Shown here: positions 11,727 to 24,450 of the stretch, one piece after another | How the letters are laid out: each line of letters starts with the position of its first letter | Numbering within the stretch: position 1 is the first letter of the stretch | The notes under the pieces: model-generated | What the model was told of the DNA's origin: nothing | Seen by the model: only the letters and a program-made list of their open reading frames with translations | The model's database searches: none | Program-made: the position numbers and the translations under genes | Source: Dioscorea cayenensis subsp. rotundata | Taxonomy: Eukaryota > Streptophyta > Magnoliopsida > Dioscoreales > Dioscoreaceae | Length of the DNA: 64,000 bases | Direction of reading: 5' to 3' | Assembly (NCBI RefSeq): GCF_009730915.1 | Contig: NC_052471.1 | Coordinates: 30,228,185 to 30,292,184, forward strand

Positions 11727-14700
11727 TCAGAGTCCACCAGTACTTTTGGCCATCTCATCAACATCCAATTCAACCGCCATAAAGCTGATGAATGCTCGCT
11801 CATTGCAAGGCGGCTGGATGACAAAAACATATATTAGGTTTCTCATGATGTCAAAAGAAACAGGAAGGAACTAATTGAAAAATCGCTAGATCACTATTTT
11901 ACTGAATCGTGGTCCACAGCAGCGTAAGCATGATAACCCTACCAACAATGCCTAGTCATCGGTACAGGACCATACAGACGACTGTCCTTGGCCTCCTACA
12001 CCAAGGACAAATAAAAAACTTTGGTAAGAAATGCATTTCACTGGGGCATGAACCTCATCAGATGCAGAGAGGTCAGGTGGGAATTAGGGGATATACTGGT
12101 TAAACTCAGTATAAACTCCTTTATGAAATTCAAACTTCTTTTATGATGGCCTATGTCTATAAACATGCTTACGAGCAGAAATTAATCACTGCAGCTACCT
12201 TTGGCTCATGCTTCGTTGTCTGACATCACCCAACACTGATCCTTTTCTAAAACAAAGGGCTCATCTTTCTCATCTTTGGAGACCATCTCATACCCTTCAA
12301 TGTGCAGCCAATCTTCACACAAGATAATCATCTGGCATTATCGGGTCTTTCAACATGACCACATCTCCACACAAAACTTGCCTACAGTAGCCCCATGAGG
12401 ACAAACAAATGTTGGTGAAATGTCAAAAAGAGTCGATTAACTAGAAAGACAGTGGGTCTTTCATTGCACCCATAATGAGTTATGTTTACATAAAAAATAA
12501 TACTTCCTTAATACGAATAAATGGTGCTAACTCTTATGAATAATAAAAATAAAAATAGAATGAAAGGAATTGCCAATTGCACTCGCTTCGCATGTTGGAG
12601 GAACTTGTCATTGACCTACTATACTCATGATGTAAAGAATGAACCAAGTGCATAGGGTAATAGAATGAACTAATAATGCCTGTGAAGCATCAAGTAAAGC
12701 TAATATACTATTTACAAGTTATAAGGAGTACATCTTGGCAATCTGGAAAACATGATTATGTGTCCTAATGATTTTGTTAAGTAGAATTATAAAAATGCAA
12801 GTTTATTGATTGTACTCTTCTCCATTAGTTCTTGCTTCTTATATTTTCATGCATTCTTATATGGTAATTGCTCCCAACCAAAAGCACGTGCCTTACCAAA
12901 CAAGAAATGAATACATGATAAATCATTCCTGGATATATGTTTGAAAAACCCACTTAACACCCAAATACCAAGTCTATGGAACAAAAGTTCAAAGTACTTT
13001 CCAAGGCACTAACAGTAAAGCATCCAACTTTTACATCTTTAGTACAAATACCGTTGAAACAGCTACGTTTACAATCCAGTGGTCTTCTGCTATGTTTTTT
13101 CTTTATCACAAAAATCTTACTAAACAAAAGGTAGAAGAAGTAAAACATTTGGAAAGAATGTAAGGGTGCATACTTGTAACAAGTTAAAATTTCAACAATA
13201 TAATCATTCACCTCAAGATGGCAGGGCCTTATTGATCTAGTGGAAAATCTAGAGTAGCCAAATTTATCATCATAGTAGATTTCTTTAGATGTAGCTTAAA
13301 ATTTTTATAAAAAGACGTAAAGAACTAACCTAGACTTACTGCAGATATGCTCCCTGTTGGTGTTGTAGAGTACAGTTCTTTCATTATCGTTCCTAGTGAA
13401 AAAATTTATACATCCTTGATTTATGTGGCTCAAAGGCCAAAATGTTGTTTATGCACAAAATCATCCATCACCAAAAACAGTGTAGTTTACGATCATCACT
13501 TAGGCAAAATGCAACAGGGTAGCCATATTCATCTTACCCAAGAAACACTAAAAGGTCAAAGGGCGAAGAAAATAAAATGTATCAATAAGCAATAACATTT
13601 TTATAGAAACATGGCCATAATGATAGAAAAGAATATCCTTATTATTGCCAAGTAAGAAAATAAAGAAGAAAAGAAATCTTTGAGAGTACAATGAACCTAA
13701 GTCATGGCACCACGTAAAAATCTAATTGACCCAAACACTATAGCCCAAGATTCATGGATGCTTCGAGACACAGCTGTCCACAAGCTCAGCAATAAAATAC
13801 TGTTATCATGTAGGATTGCAGGCTACAACATTTCCTAATAAAAATTATAAACATAAGAAAAATCTTTAATATCACCTTGATAGATTTCAGAAGATAACTG
13901 CATTGACAGTTGCACAATGCCAATTAATATAACAATCACATATGATAAAGAATGGTGATGAAAAAGACTCTTTATAAGCTGAATGCTAAGTTTCAAAAAG
14001 ACAGTACTTTCTAACCAATTTTGTGTCAAACAATGATGATAGTGAGAAAAATTTATAAACAAGAAATGGTGCTATATTATTAGACCCAGTGGCCATACGT
14101 TGGAGCTGGAAAGGGCAGTTTCCTGACAAGAAGAGTCCCTCCTTCCCCTGTTATTGTTGGTGTCATTTCTTCACCCTTGTTCCAGTGCAAAAATGTCAGC
14201 TTGCCTTGAAAGAAGTTCTTCCAAATTGCATCACTCAACTCCCTCCCATTAATTTGACCTATATTGTACTTCTGTATGGTAAGGCATACAAATTAGACTA
14301 AAAAAGGCCTTCCTTTCCAAACAAAAGGCTGGTTTGAATTCCAAAATTGAATGCTAATTATGATTTATGATTAACCAAAATGATAGTGATAGCCTTCTTG
14401 AGGTGATTTTAATGGACAGAACCACAAGGCCATATTCTGATGTAGAAAACACCAATGTCAATGCAAAGAACGAAATGGAAAGTGGTGGAAGGAGATAAGA
14501 GAAACAATTCACAAAAAAAGCACTTCATTTGGCATCCATTCTATATTTCTTCATTCAACAGATAACATGACACCATAAATCAAAGATCATCTTTTGTTTT
14601 ATCATCCTTTCCTGCATTTTCCTCAATCCAAGCACACACCCAAATACGAACCATTTGAAGATCCAAGAAGCCCCCATCGGTCATCGACAAATAATTTTTT

Positions 14701-15114
14701 TTTAAAAAAAAAAAATCAAATTTTGCAGAAATGAGAATAAATCCAATCAAAATTCACAAGCATTATGACATGAAAAAAGAACAACCATTCCCTAACAAAA
14801 GAAAATGACCTAGAACCCAAATCACCAAATTGAAACCCCCTAGAAAAGCCCACCTCAGAGTCAAACCAACCTCGATCAAAAAATCCTAAAAAGAAATCAA
14901 ACAATCAAGAACATAAAAGAGACCCTCATCCACAATTCAAGAAGGTAAAACAAAGAAAGGGGCAAAGGAATCGAAATCAGGGATCACAACAAGGGGAAAA
15001 TAAGGACAGAAAGCCATTCATTCAGGGAAGCACAGATCGAACCTTCCAACCGAGGGAGAGGGAGTACTCGAACTTGTTGGCGGCGTAGCGAAACCACGTC
15101 GAGAGAGAAACCAT
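11727..15114 (-). CDS. S24/S26-type peptidase (mitochondrial IMP-like), frame disrupted
   Basis: Five exons on the minus strand: 15043-15114, 14099-14271, 12199-12381, 11903-11995 and 11727-11813. The product resembles the plant S24/S26 signal-peptidase-like family related to mitochondrial inner membrane protease (about 200 aa). Exon 1 reads MVSLSTWFRYAANKFEYSLS. Exon 2 carries FFQGKLTFLHWNKGEEMTPT and LLVRKLP. Exon 3 carries CGDVVMLKDP and EKDEPFVLEKDQCWV. Exon 4 has DSRLYGPVPMT and exon 5 AVELDVDEMAK. In this subfamily the usual catalytic serine context appears altered (GEEMTPT), so proteolytic activity is uncertain. Exons 1-2 are clean. Exons 3-5 hold an in-frame TGA (DYLV*), single-base insertions or deletions after RLAA, near NEA, after PMT and before AVELD. 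Splice sites are intact. It is either a decaying gene or a real gene with consensus errors. It is divergently paired with SMC1. Confidence 0.8.
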
Positions 15115-15720
15115 GGCGAGAGCTCGAAACCCCTCGAAACCCTCGCTCCCCAATCGAGATTCATATCCATCCACGTTGAACATCCTGTTTGTGAACCGAA
15201 GCGAAACGAACAGGTATCCACACCGTTGGATTCAAAAATACTAATCTCGAGGCATCCAAATAAAATACATTTGTACTATTACTTGACTTTAATGTGATTT
15301 TAATTTTTATATAAAAATAAAAAAAAATGAATAAAAAATGTATAAAATTAAAGTTTGTGAAATAAAATTATTTAAAATATATTTGGATAAAAAAGGTCAA
15401 ATTTAATTAATTAATTATTATTTTTTAAATATATATATATATATATAAAGCGTGCGAAGGAAGCCTTATGTTCTATCATCGCTGGTTGTTTTTATTTTTA
15501 TTTTCGTTCTAATTTTCTCGTTGTTTTTATCTTTCTTTTTCTCCTTTCCCGCCTTCGCTCACACGGAACCCTAGCTCTCAAATCCTCCCTTGAAACCCTA
15601 GATTCAACCATGATCTCCACCTCGAATCGCTTATTTGAACCCTAAACCTTGTGATGTGATTGTTTGCCCCAACCCTAGCTTTCAACTTCGACGCCGAATT
15701 CACTAGCTTTAGCTGGAACG
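15115..15720. promoter_or_regulatory. Shared intergenic region between divergent peptidase and SMC1 genes
   Basis: About 606 bp separate the two start codons, which point away from each other, so both promoters must lie here or overlap into the 5' UTRs. It contains an AT-rich core with a TA run near 15427-15446 and, nearer SMC1, pyrimidine-rich leader-like DNA with repeated aaccctag words. No unambiguous TATA box could be assigned to either gene. Confidence 0.5.
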
Positions 15721-18700
15721 ATGCCGTCGCTGATCTCGCCGGGGAAAATTCACCGCCTGGAGCTTGAGAACTTCAAATCGTACAAAGGGCACCAGATCAT
15801 CGGTCCTTTCTACGATTTCACTGCGATTATTGGTCCTAATGGCTCTGGGAAGTCTAACCTCATGGATGCTATTAGTTTTGTGCTTGGTGTTAGGTCTGTA
15901 CAGCTTAGAGGGGCGCAGCTCAAGGATCTCATCTATGCCTTTGATGATCGAGAGAAGGAGCAGAAGGGGAGGAGGGCCTTTGTGAGGCTTGTGTACCAGA
16001 CGGGGAATGGGTCTGAGCTCCAGTTCACGAGGACTATAACGGGATCAGGTGGTAGTGAGTATAGGATCGACGGAAGGGTTGTTGGGTGGGATGAGTACAA
16101 TGGCAAGTTGAAATCTCTTGGAATCCTTGTAAAGGCCCGTAATTTCCTCGTTTTTCAGGTAAAGCTTTCAACTTCTTCTGCTGTCATTACTATTTTCTAT
16201 TTCTAGTTTGTGGTGAGAATTTATCATGGAAACCATCTAATCTGGAAATTGTAGGTTTTTTATTTTGCTGGTTCTTTCTTGCTCCATTTCATGTAATTTT
16301 TTAATATGATTACGAGATCAGTACACATCCTCAAATAATGCGATTTATAGTTATTTTAGGATGCAATGCATCTTACTTAACACTGTTAATCTTAGCACTT
16401 GGCCTTAAATTAAAGTGTATGCATGACCTTCATTGATTAAAAACAACAAATTATTGTGCATCTCAAAGCTTTTTGGTTGTAGGGTGATGTGGAGTCAATT
16501 GCCTCAAAGAACCCGAAGGAACTTACTGCTCTTCTGGAGCAGATCTCTGGATCTGATGAATTGAAGAAAGATTATGAGGACCTGGAAATTCAAAAGGCCA
16601 AGGCTGAAGAAAATTCAGCACTTGTTTATAATCAGAAGAGAACAATAGTCATGGAGAGAAAGCAAAAGAAAGCACAAAAGGAAGAAGCTGAGAAACATCT
16701 CCAATTGCAGGACCAGCTGGTATGGTGAATTAAGTTTTGTCATGTTTGAGTAACACGTATAACTAATATTTGTTGTCCTTACCTGCAGAGATCACTGAAG
16801 AAAGAACACTTCTTATGGCAACTTCTTAATATTGAAAGGGACATGGAAAAGATTGATGGGGAGCTTGAAGAAGAAAACAAACATTTGAACGATGTTTTGA
16901 AGCTAAAGGGGGAATCTGACCTGGAGTTGGACGCAAGAAAGAAAGAACAAGCTAGTTATCTGAAGGAGATAGCACAGTGTGAGAAGAAAATCTCAAAGAA
17001 GAAAACTGAACTCGATAAGAAGGTGAGCTTCCTTTTTTTGTATATTTTTGTTGTTACACATTTTCATGAGCATTTCAACAATCTTATGTCATCTATCATG
17101 TTTATTCTGATTGCAATGAAGAGTAACCCTCTGAAGTGCTTAGTTTAAAAATGCATGATAAGGATGATCTGCGATATGGATAACTTCTCCCATCCCTTTC
17201 ATAAAATGCTATACTCTGCCCACGTAACCATTATTTAGTATGCCTTCATTTCTTCAGCAACCGGAGCTTCTGAAATTAAAAGAAGAAATTTCTCGCATTA
17301 ATTCAAAAATTAAAAGTAGCAAGAAGGAGCTTGAGAAAAAGAAAGAAGATCAAAGGAAGCATGCAAGAGAAATAGTGAAGCTGCAGGCTGCTTTACGTGA
17401 TGTTGAAGGAGCCATCAAGGACCTGAATGAGAAGGGTAAAGACGGAGCTGGGAAACTTCAGTTATCTGGTGATAAGCTTGAGGAATATCACAGGATGTAA
17501 GTTGCTATTCAAGCTTTTTGGGGAAATATAGCATTAGAGGGCTTCTTTTTGTCCTGATAAGTATAAAATATCCAAGAACTCGTTGTATTGTGATATCTAC
17601 ATATTTATATCACCATTTGAAAAAATAAAAAATGATGGCCCTAACTATTAACTTGTTAGCAGAGAGTTTCTCTTTTTATGCTTTTGTCTATTTCTCTGTC
17701 ATGCTATTATGCAAAATAATCCAGATATAAACTGTCAATGTAAATAATGCTGCAGTAAAGAGATAGCTGGGAGGGAAACTGCTTACCTAAGAGATGAGAA
17801 GGAGGTTCTTGACAGGCGATTGCACACTGTTGAAGAAGCTTATAAGAACTTGGATGAAAATTTTCAACAGCTGACCATTCGTGAGGCAGAGTTAAAGTCA
17901 CAGCGGGAACAAATGCTAACAAGATTAAAAAAGCTTGCTGATGGAATTGCGAAGCATAAGGAAGAACTTTCACGTGCCAAAAAGGAACTTGTTGAGGTTT
18001 CAAAAAAGCATCAAATGTCACGGTTAGTTGCTAAAATTTACCCCAGGCTGTATGTCTGAAAAATTAGGACCAAATGACACTTTATCACTTGCACTCAATC
18101 TTTTCCTTCTCTGCTTGCAATTCGCTCAAGTTTCTGTGTAGATGCTAATATTTATTTTAGCTAAAGATAATTCCATAATTTGTGCACAGTACGAAGTATC
18201 AGAATTTGAAGCAAAAAGTTGATGAAACTGAAAATCAGTTACGTGAGCTGAAGGCTGATAAACATGAAAGTGAGAGAGATGCCCGATTTGCTGAAACAGT
18301 TCAGAGTCTGAAACGACTGTTTCCTGGGGTATATGGTCGCATGACAGAGCTTTGTAGGCCATCACAAAAGAGGTTCAACCTTGCTGTTACTGTTGCTATG
18401 GGTAGATTTATGGATGCTGTAGTTGTGGAAGATGAAAATACAGGAAAAGAATGCATCAAGGTACTCTCTATCGACTTTGGTTGGTTTTAGAGATTATATT
18501 GTGATATTTCTCTGTGCTTTGCTTCTATACTCAATTTAGTGGGAAGTATATGTGATCATTTAAAATGCAATTGTTTTTGGTTGAAAATGGTTTTATCATG
18601 CTTACTAAGGTTTTTTGCTTACCCATGGTTTGATCTTATTCTTTCTTTGTTCGTAGTATTTGAAGGAACAGCATCTTCCTCCTCAAACATTCATCCCTTT

Positions 18701-21700
18701 GCAAACAGTTCGTGTGAAACCTATCAGTGAAAGATTGCGCACTCTTGGTGGGACTGCACAGCTGGTTTTTGATGTGATACAATATCCTAATCAGAAGTCT
18801 TGTTGGTTTTATAACATGATAGAAAGTAAATGTGCTTTTGTTTCTTCTTTCTTTTGGCTAAGATGGTGTGCTACCATTGCATGTGCATTGCTGTTCATTC
18901 GCATCTCATGCCAAATGCATTATCTAGGTCCTCTTGCATCATGAATACTGTTAGTTGCAGAGTAACTGATGCTATGCTGCTAAAGTTTTAATAAATCTCA
19001 CAAATGTGTTTGGAATCTGTATATCGATTTTTTTATGTAGTTGATCCTTAATGCACAAGCCTTGGGGATTGTAGATAATAGCTTGTTTATCTGCTGCACA
19101 AGGAGTGTTTCTTTGGCAATCATCTCGGATACATACCATAATAGCCTGTATATTTTTATTGCATTTGTGGAATTTGGTGTGTTCTTCATTTGTTTGGTTG
19201 TTTTCTGGTTCTATACCTGAGGGTTGCAGAGTAACTGATGCTATGCTGCTAAAGTTTTAATAAATCTCACAAATGTGTTTGGAATCTGCATATCGATTTT
19301 TTTATGTAGTTGATCCTTAACGCACAAGCCTTGGGGATTGTGGATAATAGCTTGTTTATCTGCTGCACAAGGAGTGTTTCTTTGGCAATCATCTTTGATA
19401 CATACCATAATAGCCTGTATATTTTTATTGCATTTGTGGAATTTGGTGTGTTCTTCATTTGTTTGGTTGTTTTCTGGTTCTGGACCTGAGGGATGTGTAG
19501 TTAATTGATCCTGCATGTTGATGACCAAAGAGGACATTTTGTCAGATCAACATGCTAATTTTTGTTTAGTTTAAACCAAAATTAATTAGTTTAAATATTA
19601 TGGTCAATGAGATTTCACATTTTGTTTCACTTGACAATTTTACATTTGATCGATCCTTGGAGAAGGCTATTCTGTATGCTGTTGGGAATACCCTTGTCTG
19701 TGACAGTCTTGAGGAAGCTAAAATTTTAAGCTGGAGTGGGGAGAGATATAAGGGTAAATTGTAATCCGTGAACTTGATAAACTTGTGTTCAGTTTTATTT
19801 TATTTTTTAATTATTATTTATCATTATTTTATGTTTACGAATGTGTGTTGCTATTTTTTATTGTTTTGTTCTTTATGATTCTAGTGGTCACTGTTGATGG
19901 CATCCTTCTGACAAAGTCTGGCACCATGACTGGTGGTATAAGTGGTGGGATGGAAGCTAGATCAAACAAATGGGATGATAGTACAATTGAGGGTTTGTAT
20001 GACCGAAATATCTTTTAATCTTTGCAGCATTTTTATTTTTAATGTTGTGTTGCTATCCCACAGCTTTGAAGAGAAAGAAAGAACAATGGGAATCAGAAAT
20101 GGAAGAGCTTGGATCTCCAAGAGAATTGCAAATAAAAGAGTCTGAATTATCAGAAAGAATCACTTCTCTTGAAAAAAAGATTCACTATTCTAACATTGAG
20201 GAGGTAACTACAATAGCTTATATAGCTTTTCTCAGAGAATTTTATAAGCTGAGCCAGAGCTTTTGCATGTGATTGTATTTCATTAATTTACTCGGCTTGT
20301 TGCTACAGTCCACCAATGTGGTAATTATTGAATGAGTTTATCTAAGAACTTAATTTTGTCACTTATGACAAATAAAATTGGTTCTAAACATTCAAGATGT
20401 TTTCATTGCAAATTTCCTAATAGCTCTATCTAATTTTGATGGAACTGCAATGCATGCTTTGGCGATATACTTAATTAATTAAGGATTTTATTTGCAACAC
20501 ACAAAATGTGGGGACAGTTTTAATTAAAGCATACAAAGTTAATTGCAATCTGCAAGTAAAGCATATATGAAGAGATTATATACTGAAGAGTTAGGTTTTG
20601 TTTTTACTATTTGTTTAGTTTAATTGTTCTAGTCATTTTATCAATGTACATATTATGCACTCACTCTAGGCACTTTTAGCTCCTACCAGTTACGCCATAA
20701 CTTTTTCTTTGTTTGCAGTGTTGTGATCATTTTGTAAAGTGAACTCCACTGCGAGAAACCATTCAGGGAAAAGCTTTCAAAATTGAAAGTAGAAAAGCGA
20801 AATGTTAGAGAGGAGATTGCTTTCGGTTAAATCCCTGAACCCGAGAAGGTACTGCTTATGTGCATTTTTGACTAATGTTAATCGCAGGGTAATGTCGGAA
20901 TATTGATCATCCAACTGTCTCTTTCATGCACATAGTTAACAGAGGCTCATTGAGGAAGGAGCTCAAAATAGCTCGAGATCGTGGAGCGCTCAGACTGCAC
21001 TGACCGAGGTGGACCAGATTTACAAAGATTTCCAGTGAGTCTGTTGGAGTGAAGAACATCAGGGAATATGAAGAACAACAGCTCAAGATTGCTCTGCAGT
21101 CATCTGAGGAAAGGGCTGAGGCTTGACCAAACCAGATGTCTGAGGTGCAAATATCAGTGTGTTATGCCATTCAAGCACTTCCTCCCAGTGGAGAATATTT
21201 TCTTCATGACCGGGGTCTATCTCAAGCTTCCGATGTTGAAGAAATAAGTGCACCAACTGGATGTCTCCACATTAATTTCAGATCTCAATGTGTTATGTGA
21301 TCCTACATCATCATTAATACACGCGGTGAACTGCATCTTTTCATCAATGCAAACCTAAAGAGCGATAGTTGGTTGTCTCATGTTAGCCAACTGTGAAGCT
21401 ACGAACTCCAAAACAAGATGGGAGCTATACCAGCCTGAAACCAGGCCTCCATTTAAATGACCTAGCCACTATAAGTTAGTTAATGAAGATAAGGTATCAT
21501 GGATTCTGCTATAAAGAGGGAGGCTTGATATTATGTACATGTGTTATGTTGGTGGTGATCGCTCGCAACATGCATTGTCGCTCAACCTTGAGAGATCTGT
21601 CTTTTTCTCCACGCGACAGTAAATGCAGACATCTAAATCTATCAAAGCGTGCTAATTTGCTGCGGTTCTCAAATATTTGATATGCAATCATTTCTACTCT

Positions 21701-24075
21701 CTGTATTCATCTTGGCATAAGGTACCTTTGTTTTTTTTAGTTTAGCATGCCTGTTTTTCTTGTGATGTAGAATTAATAATATTGATCTCTATTTTGTCTA
21801 TTCACCTTGAACTCTAATGACTCGTTTTAATGGTTTTGATTTGAACCGGTTTATTCTCTATTGATTGTTTATATTAATGATCTTGAGAAATTTCTGCACA
21901 AATATTCATTTTAAACCTGATGATTTAAATAACTTAGGCTGGAGTATGAGAGGAAACGGGATATGGACTCTCCCATTGCAAGGTTGATGTCACTTCTTGA
22001 TTCATTGGTTGATGAACTTAAGAAATCCAGACGAAAGGGTGATGCTAAACTAGCAAAAGAACCACGAGAGCAGATGGAACAACTTAAGGATGAAGCTGAT
22101 GGTACTACTGCAACATTATTTACTTTTCTTCTCAATTTCTTTTTCCATAATATTCCCGCAGCTGTTGTTGTTTTTGTTGGCCGTGCCTTTTCTTGCAAGT
22201 ATCAATGTTTGTTTGTGCGGCACTATCCCCGAGACACTATTTATACATCATGTTTGCATTTGGTTGTTTGCCCAACAAATAACAATATGTTTCTGCATTA
22301 CTGTCATGGATTTTATTGCTGGGTCCTTTCACCCTCTGTTTATGATATTTGTAGAGTGGAAACCAAGTTGGATGAATACACCAAGGTTATTGAAGGTTAA
22401 AAGCATAATAGTGGTGTGACTGGGAATATTGCAAAATTGAAGCGCCAAATAAATGCAAAGGTGGCCTCTCAAAAAGTCATTGTTTTGGATTCTAAATTAC
22501 CATTCTAACCTTCTTCTCTTCATTCCTCGAGAGCAACCCAATTAGTTAAGTTTTCTTCTGCCATATTGTCTAACACCTCATTAATTTTATTTTTATCCTT
22601 TTGTTTTATTTCCATAGGTGGCTCACCATGATCAGCTTGATACATCGAAAAAAGATGTGTTGGAGAAATGTGAACTTGAGCAAATAAAGCTTCCTGTGGT
22701 TGCGGACCCTATGGAAATTGAATCATCTGCACCTGAGCCAGTCTATGACTATAGTGAATTAGGCGGACATATTTAAAAAATTGAGACCTTCTGAGCGGGA
22801 AAAGCAGGAGGCAGATTTAAACAAAAGATGGATTCTCTAGTAGCTGAAATTGACTTGAACAGCCCAAACCTGAAAGCACTAGATCAATATGAAGCTCTAG
22901 GGAAAAGAAAGAGAAATAATTGCAAAAGTTTGAATTAGCAAGGAAGAAGAAAAAGAGATATCAGATAGATACAATGCTGTCAAGCAAAAGAGGTAAATAG
23001 CTTTATCAGGATTGGAATTTCATGTGTAGTCCAACATGTCATAGCCTCACATCTGATGGTGATCTTGGTCTATCTTGGTGACTCGACTGGATTTTATACG
23101 ACACACTAGTTTGATTAATGTGTGTGTTTGTGTGTTTTTTTTTTCTGGTCAGGTATGAGTTGTTTATGGAAGCTTTTGATCATATATCTAAGAGCATCGA
23201 CAAAATCTACAACAATTAACAAAAGCATACCCATCCACCGGTGGAACACATATTGAATCTAGAAAATGAAGATGAACCTTTTTACATCAAGTATACAGCA
23301 ATGCCTCCTACAAAGCGCTTTTAGAGATATGGAACAGTTGTCAGGTGGGAAGACTGTGCTGCACTTGCTCTACTCTTTTCAATTCACAGGTACGAGTTTT
23401 ACATGGTTTTTCTTATCAACCAACCATCAAGTGAACTTCCATATCTCTTTGGCTCCATGCCAATCCTTGAGGCCATCCTTGTACTATATACTCTTTCCCA
23501 ATTTCGAGACATATTGAACACCACATGCATTGGCCATACTTTCTAAAAGCATCATAGATCAGCCCTGTTGCTGCTAGACCCTTTTGATTCTCTCTTTGAG
23601 TTTATATGGTGGCATTACCGAGTTTTAAAAGAGCACTAGCTGTAAAGTATAGGCTTGAAGGTGCTGTTATGGCTTTTCCTCATGGGTTGATTGCTTCTTC
23701 AGTTTTTAGCCATCACCCTGTATCCTAGACGAAGTTGATGCCGCTTTTGGATAACGAATGCTCGCTAAGGTTGCTGGGGTTCATTAGGATCAAAACTCAT
23801 GTGATGAGGGCGAGGTCCAGCCAAGACCCAGATGGAGTGTAGTGGTTTTTCAAAGCATTGTTATATCTCTGAAAGACAGCTTTTATGACAAAGCTGAAGC
23901 CCTAGTTGGAGTGTATAGAGACTCTGAAAGAAGGTGATTGTTGTTCTTTTGACATTTCTCTGCTTCCTATATAAAATCAAGCCATTCATCTATCTGATGT
24001 CTTATAACATTCTCGCATTTTTGCAGCTGCTCAAGAACTTTAACGTTCGATCTGACCAAATACCGGGAATCATAA
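15721..24075 (+). CDS. SMC1: Cohesin subunit SMC1; 3' half carries many frameshifts
   Basis: SMC1 is the cohesin ATPase arm that pairs with SMC3 in the nucleus to hold sister chromatids. Exons 1-10: 15721-16158, 16483-16719, 16789-17022, 17258-17496, 17756-18022, 18190-18460, 18657-18781, 19644-19753, 19885-19992, 20064-20203; these join in one open frame. They encode Walker A (GPNGSGKSN, about residue 32), coiled coil, and the hinge ([12 protein letters not shown] to GTMTGG). Intron 7 has AT-AC ends. Later exons are recognisable but broken: about 20750-20849, 20938-21144, 21938-22101, 22355-22460, 22618-22992, 23153-23389 (QLSGG signature), 23703-23933 (CILDEVDAA, Walker B) and 24027-24075 ([12 protein letters not shown], stop). 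The family is about 1,220 aa. Lesions are small indels and stops, so consensus error or recent decay are both possible. Confidence 0.93.
18954..19492. repeat. Tandem 269-bp duplication inside SMC1 intron 7
   Basis: Two head-to-tail copies, 18954-19222 and 19223-about 19492, both beginning gttgcagagtaactgatg. They differ at only a handful of positions. The repeat lies wholly inside the AT-AC intron and does not touch coding sequence. Confidence 0.9.
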
Positions 24076-24450
24076 AGCTTCTTCGATCGTTCTGTACCAT
24101 TTGTTAGACTTCTGTTGTACATATCATTCTAGCAATAGTTTAATGACTCCTGCTTTGATGATTGTTTGATCCTGTTAGTCTTGTGTGATACTTGCTTACT
24201 GTGTTTCTTGTAATTTAGCCAAAATTCAGAGAAAGTATTTGTACCAATTGGAATCTAAACATGAACCCTTTGTTTAGTTACAGACTCAGTTGTTCTATTT
24301 CCTACGTAGCATCGAAACAAAACCATCAGATTTACATTTAATTCTCAGTTTCTTAATCCTACACTAGTGACTTGTTCTTGTTTGACAAAAAGAAAATTCA
24401 CAGAGAGAGACACAGAAATAGATGTATTAACATTGTGATATGTTTTGCTG
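24076..24450. other. 3' intergenic space between convergent SMC1 and patellin-like genes
   Basis: The two genes point toward each other and end 375 bp apart. This stretch should hold both 3' UTRs and polyadenylation signals. No other feature was recognised. Confidence 0.5.

Noticed and set aside
11578-12103. Plus-strand frames downstream of the gap
   Set aside because: They are antisense to peptidase exons 4 and 5, whose minus-strand reading matches the family.
18782-19643. Broken splice sites in SMC1 intron 7
   Set aside because: At first both sites seemed to have lost GT and AG; reading them as AT-AC restores the frame exactly, so they are kept as a U12-type candidate.
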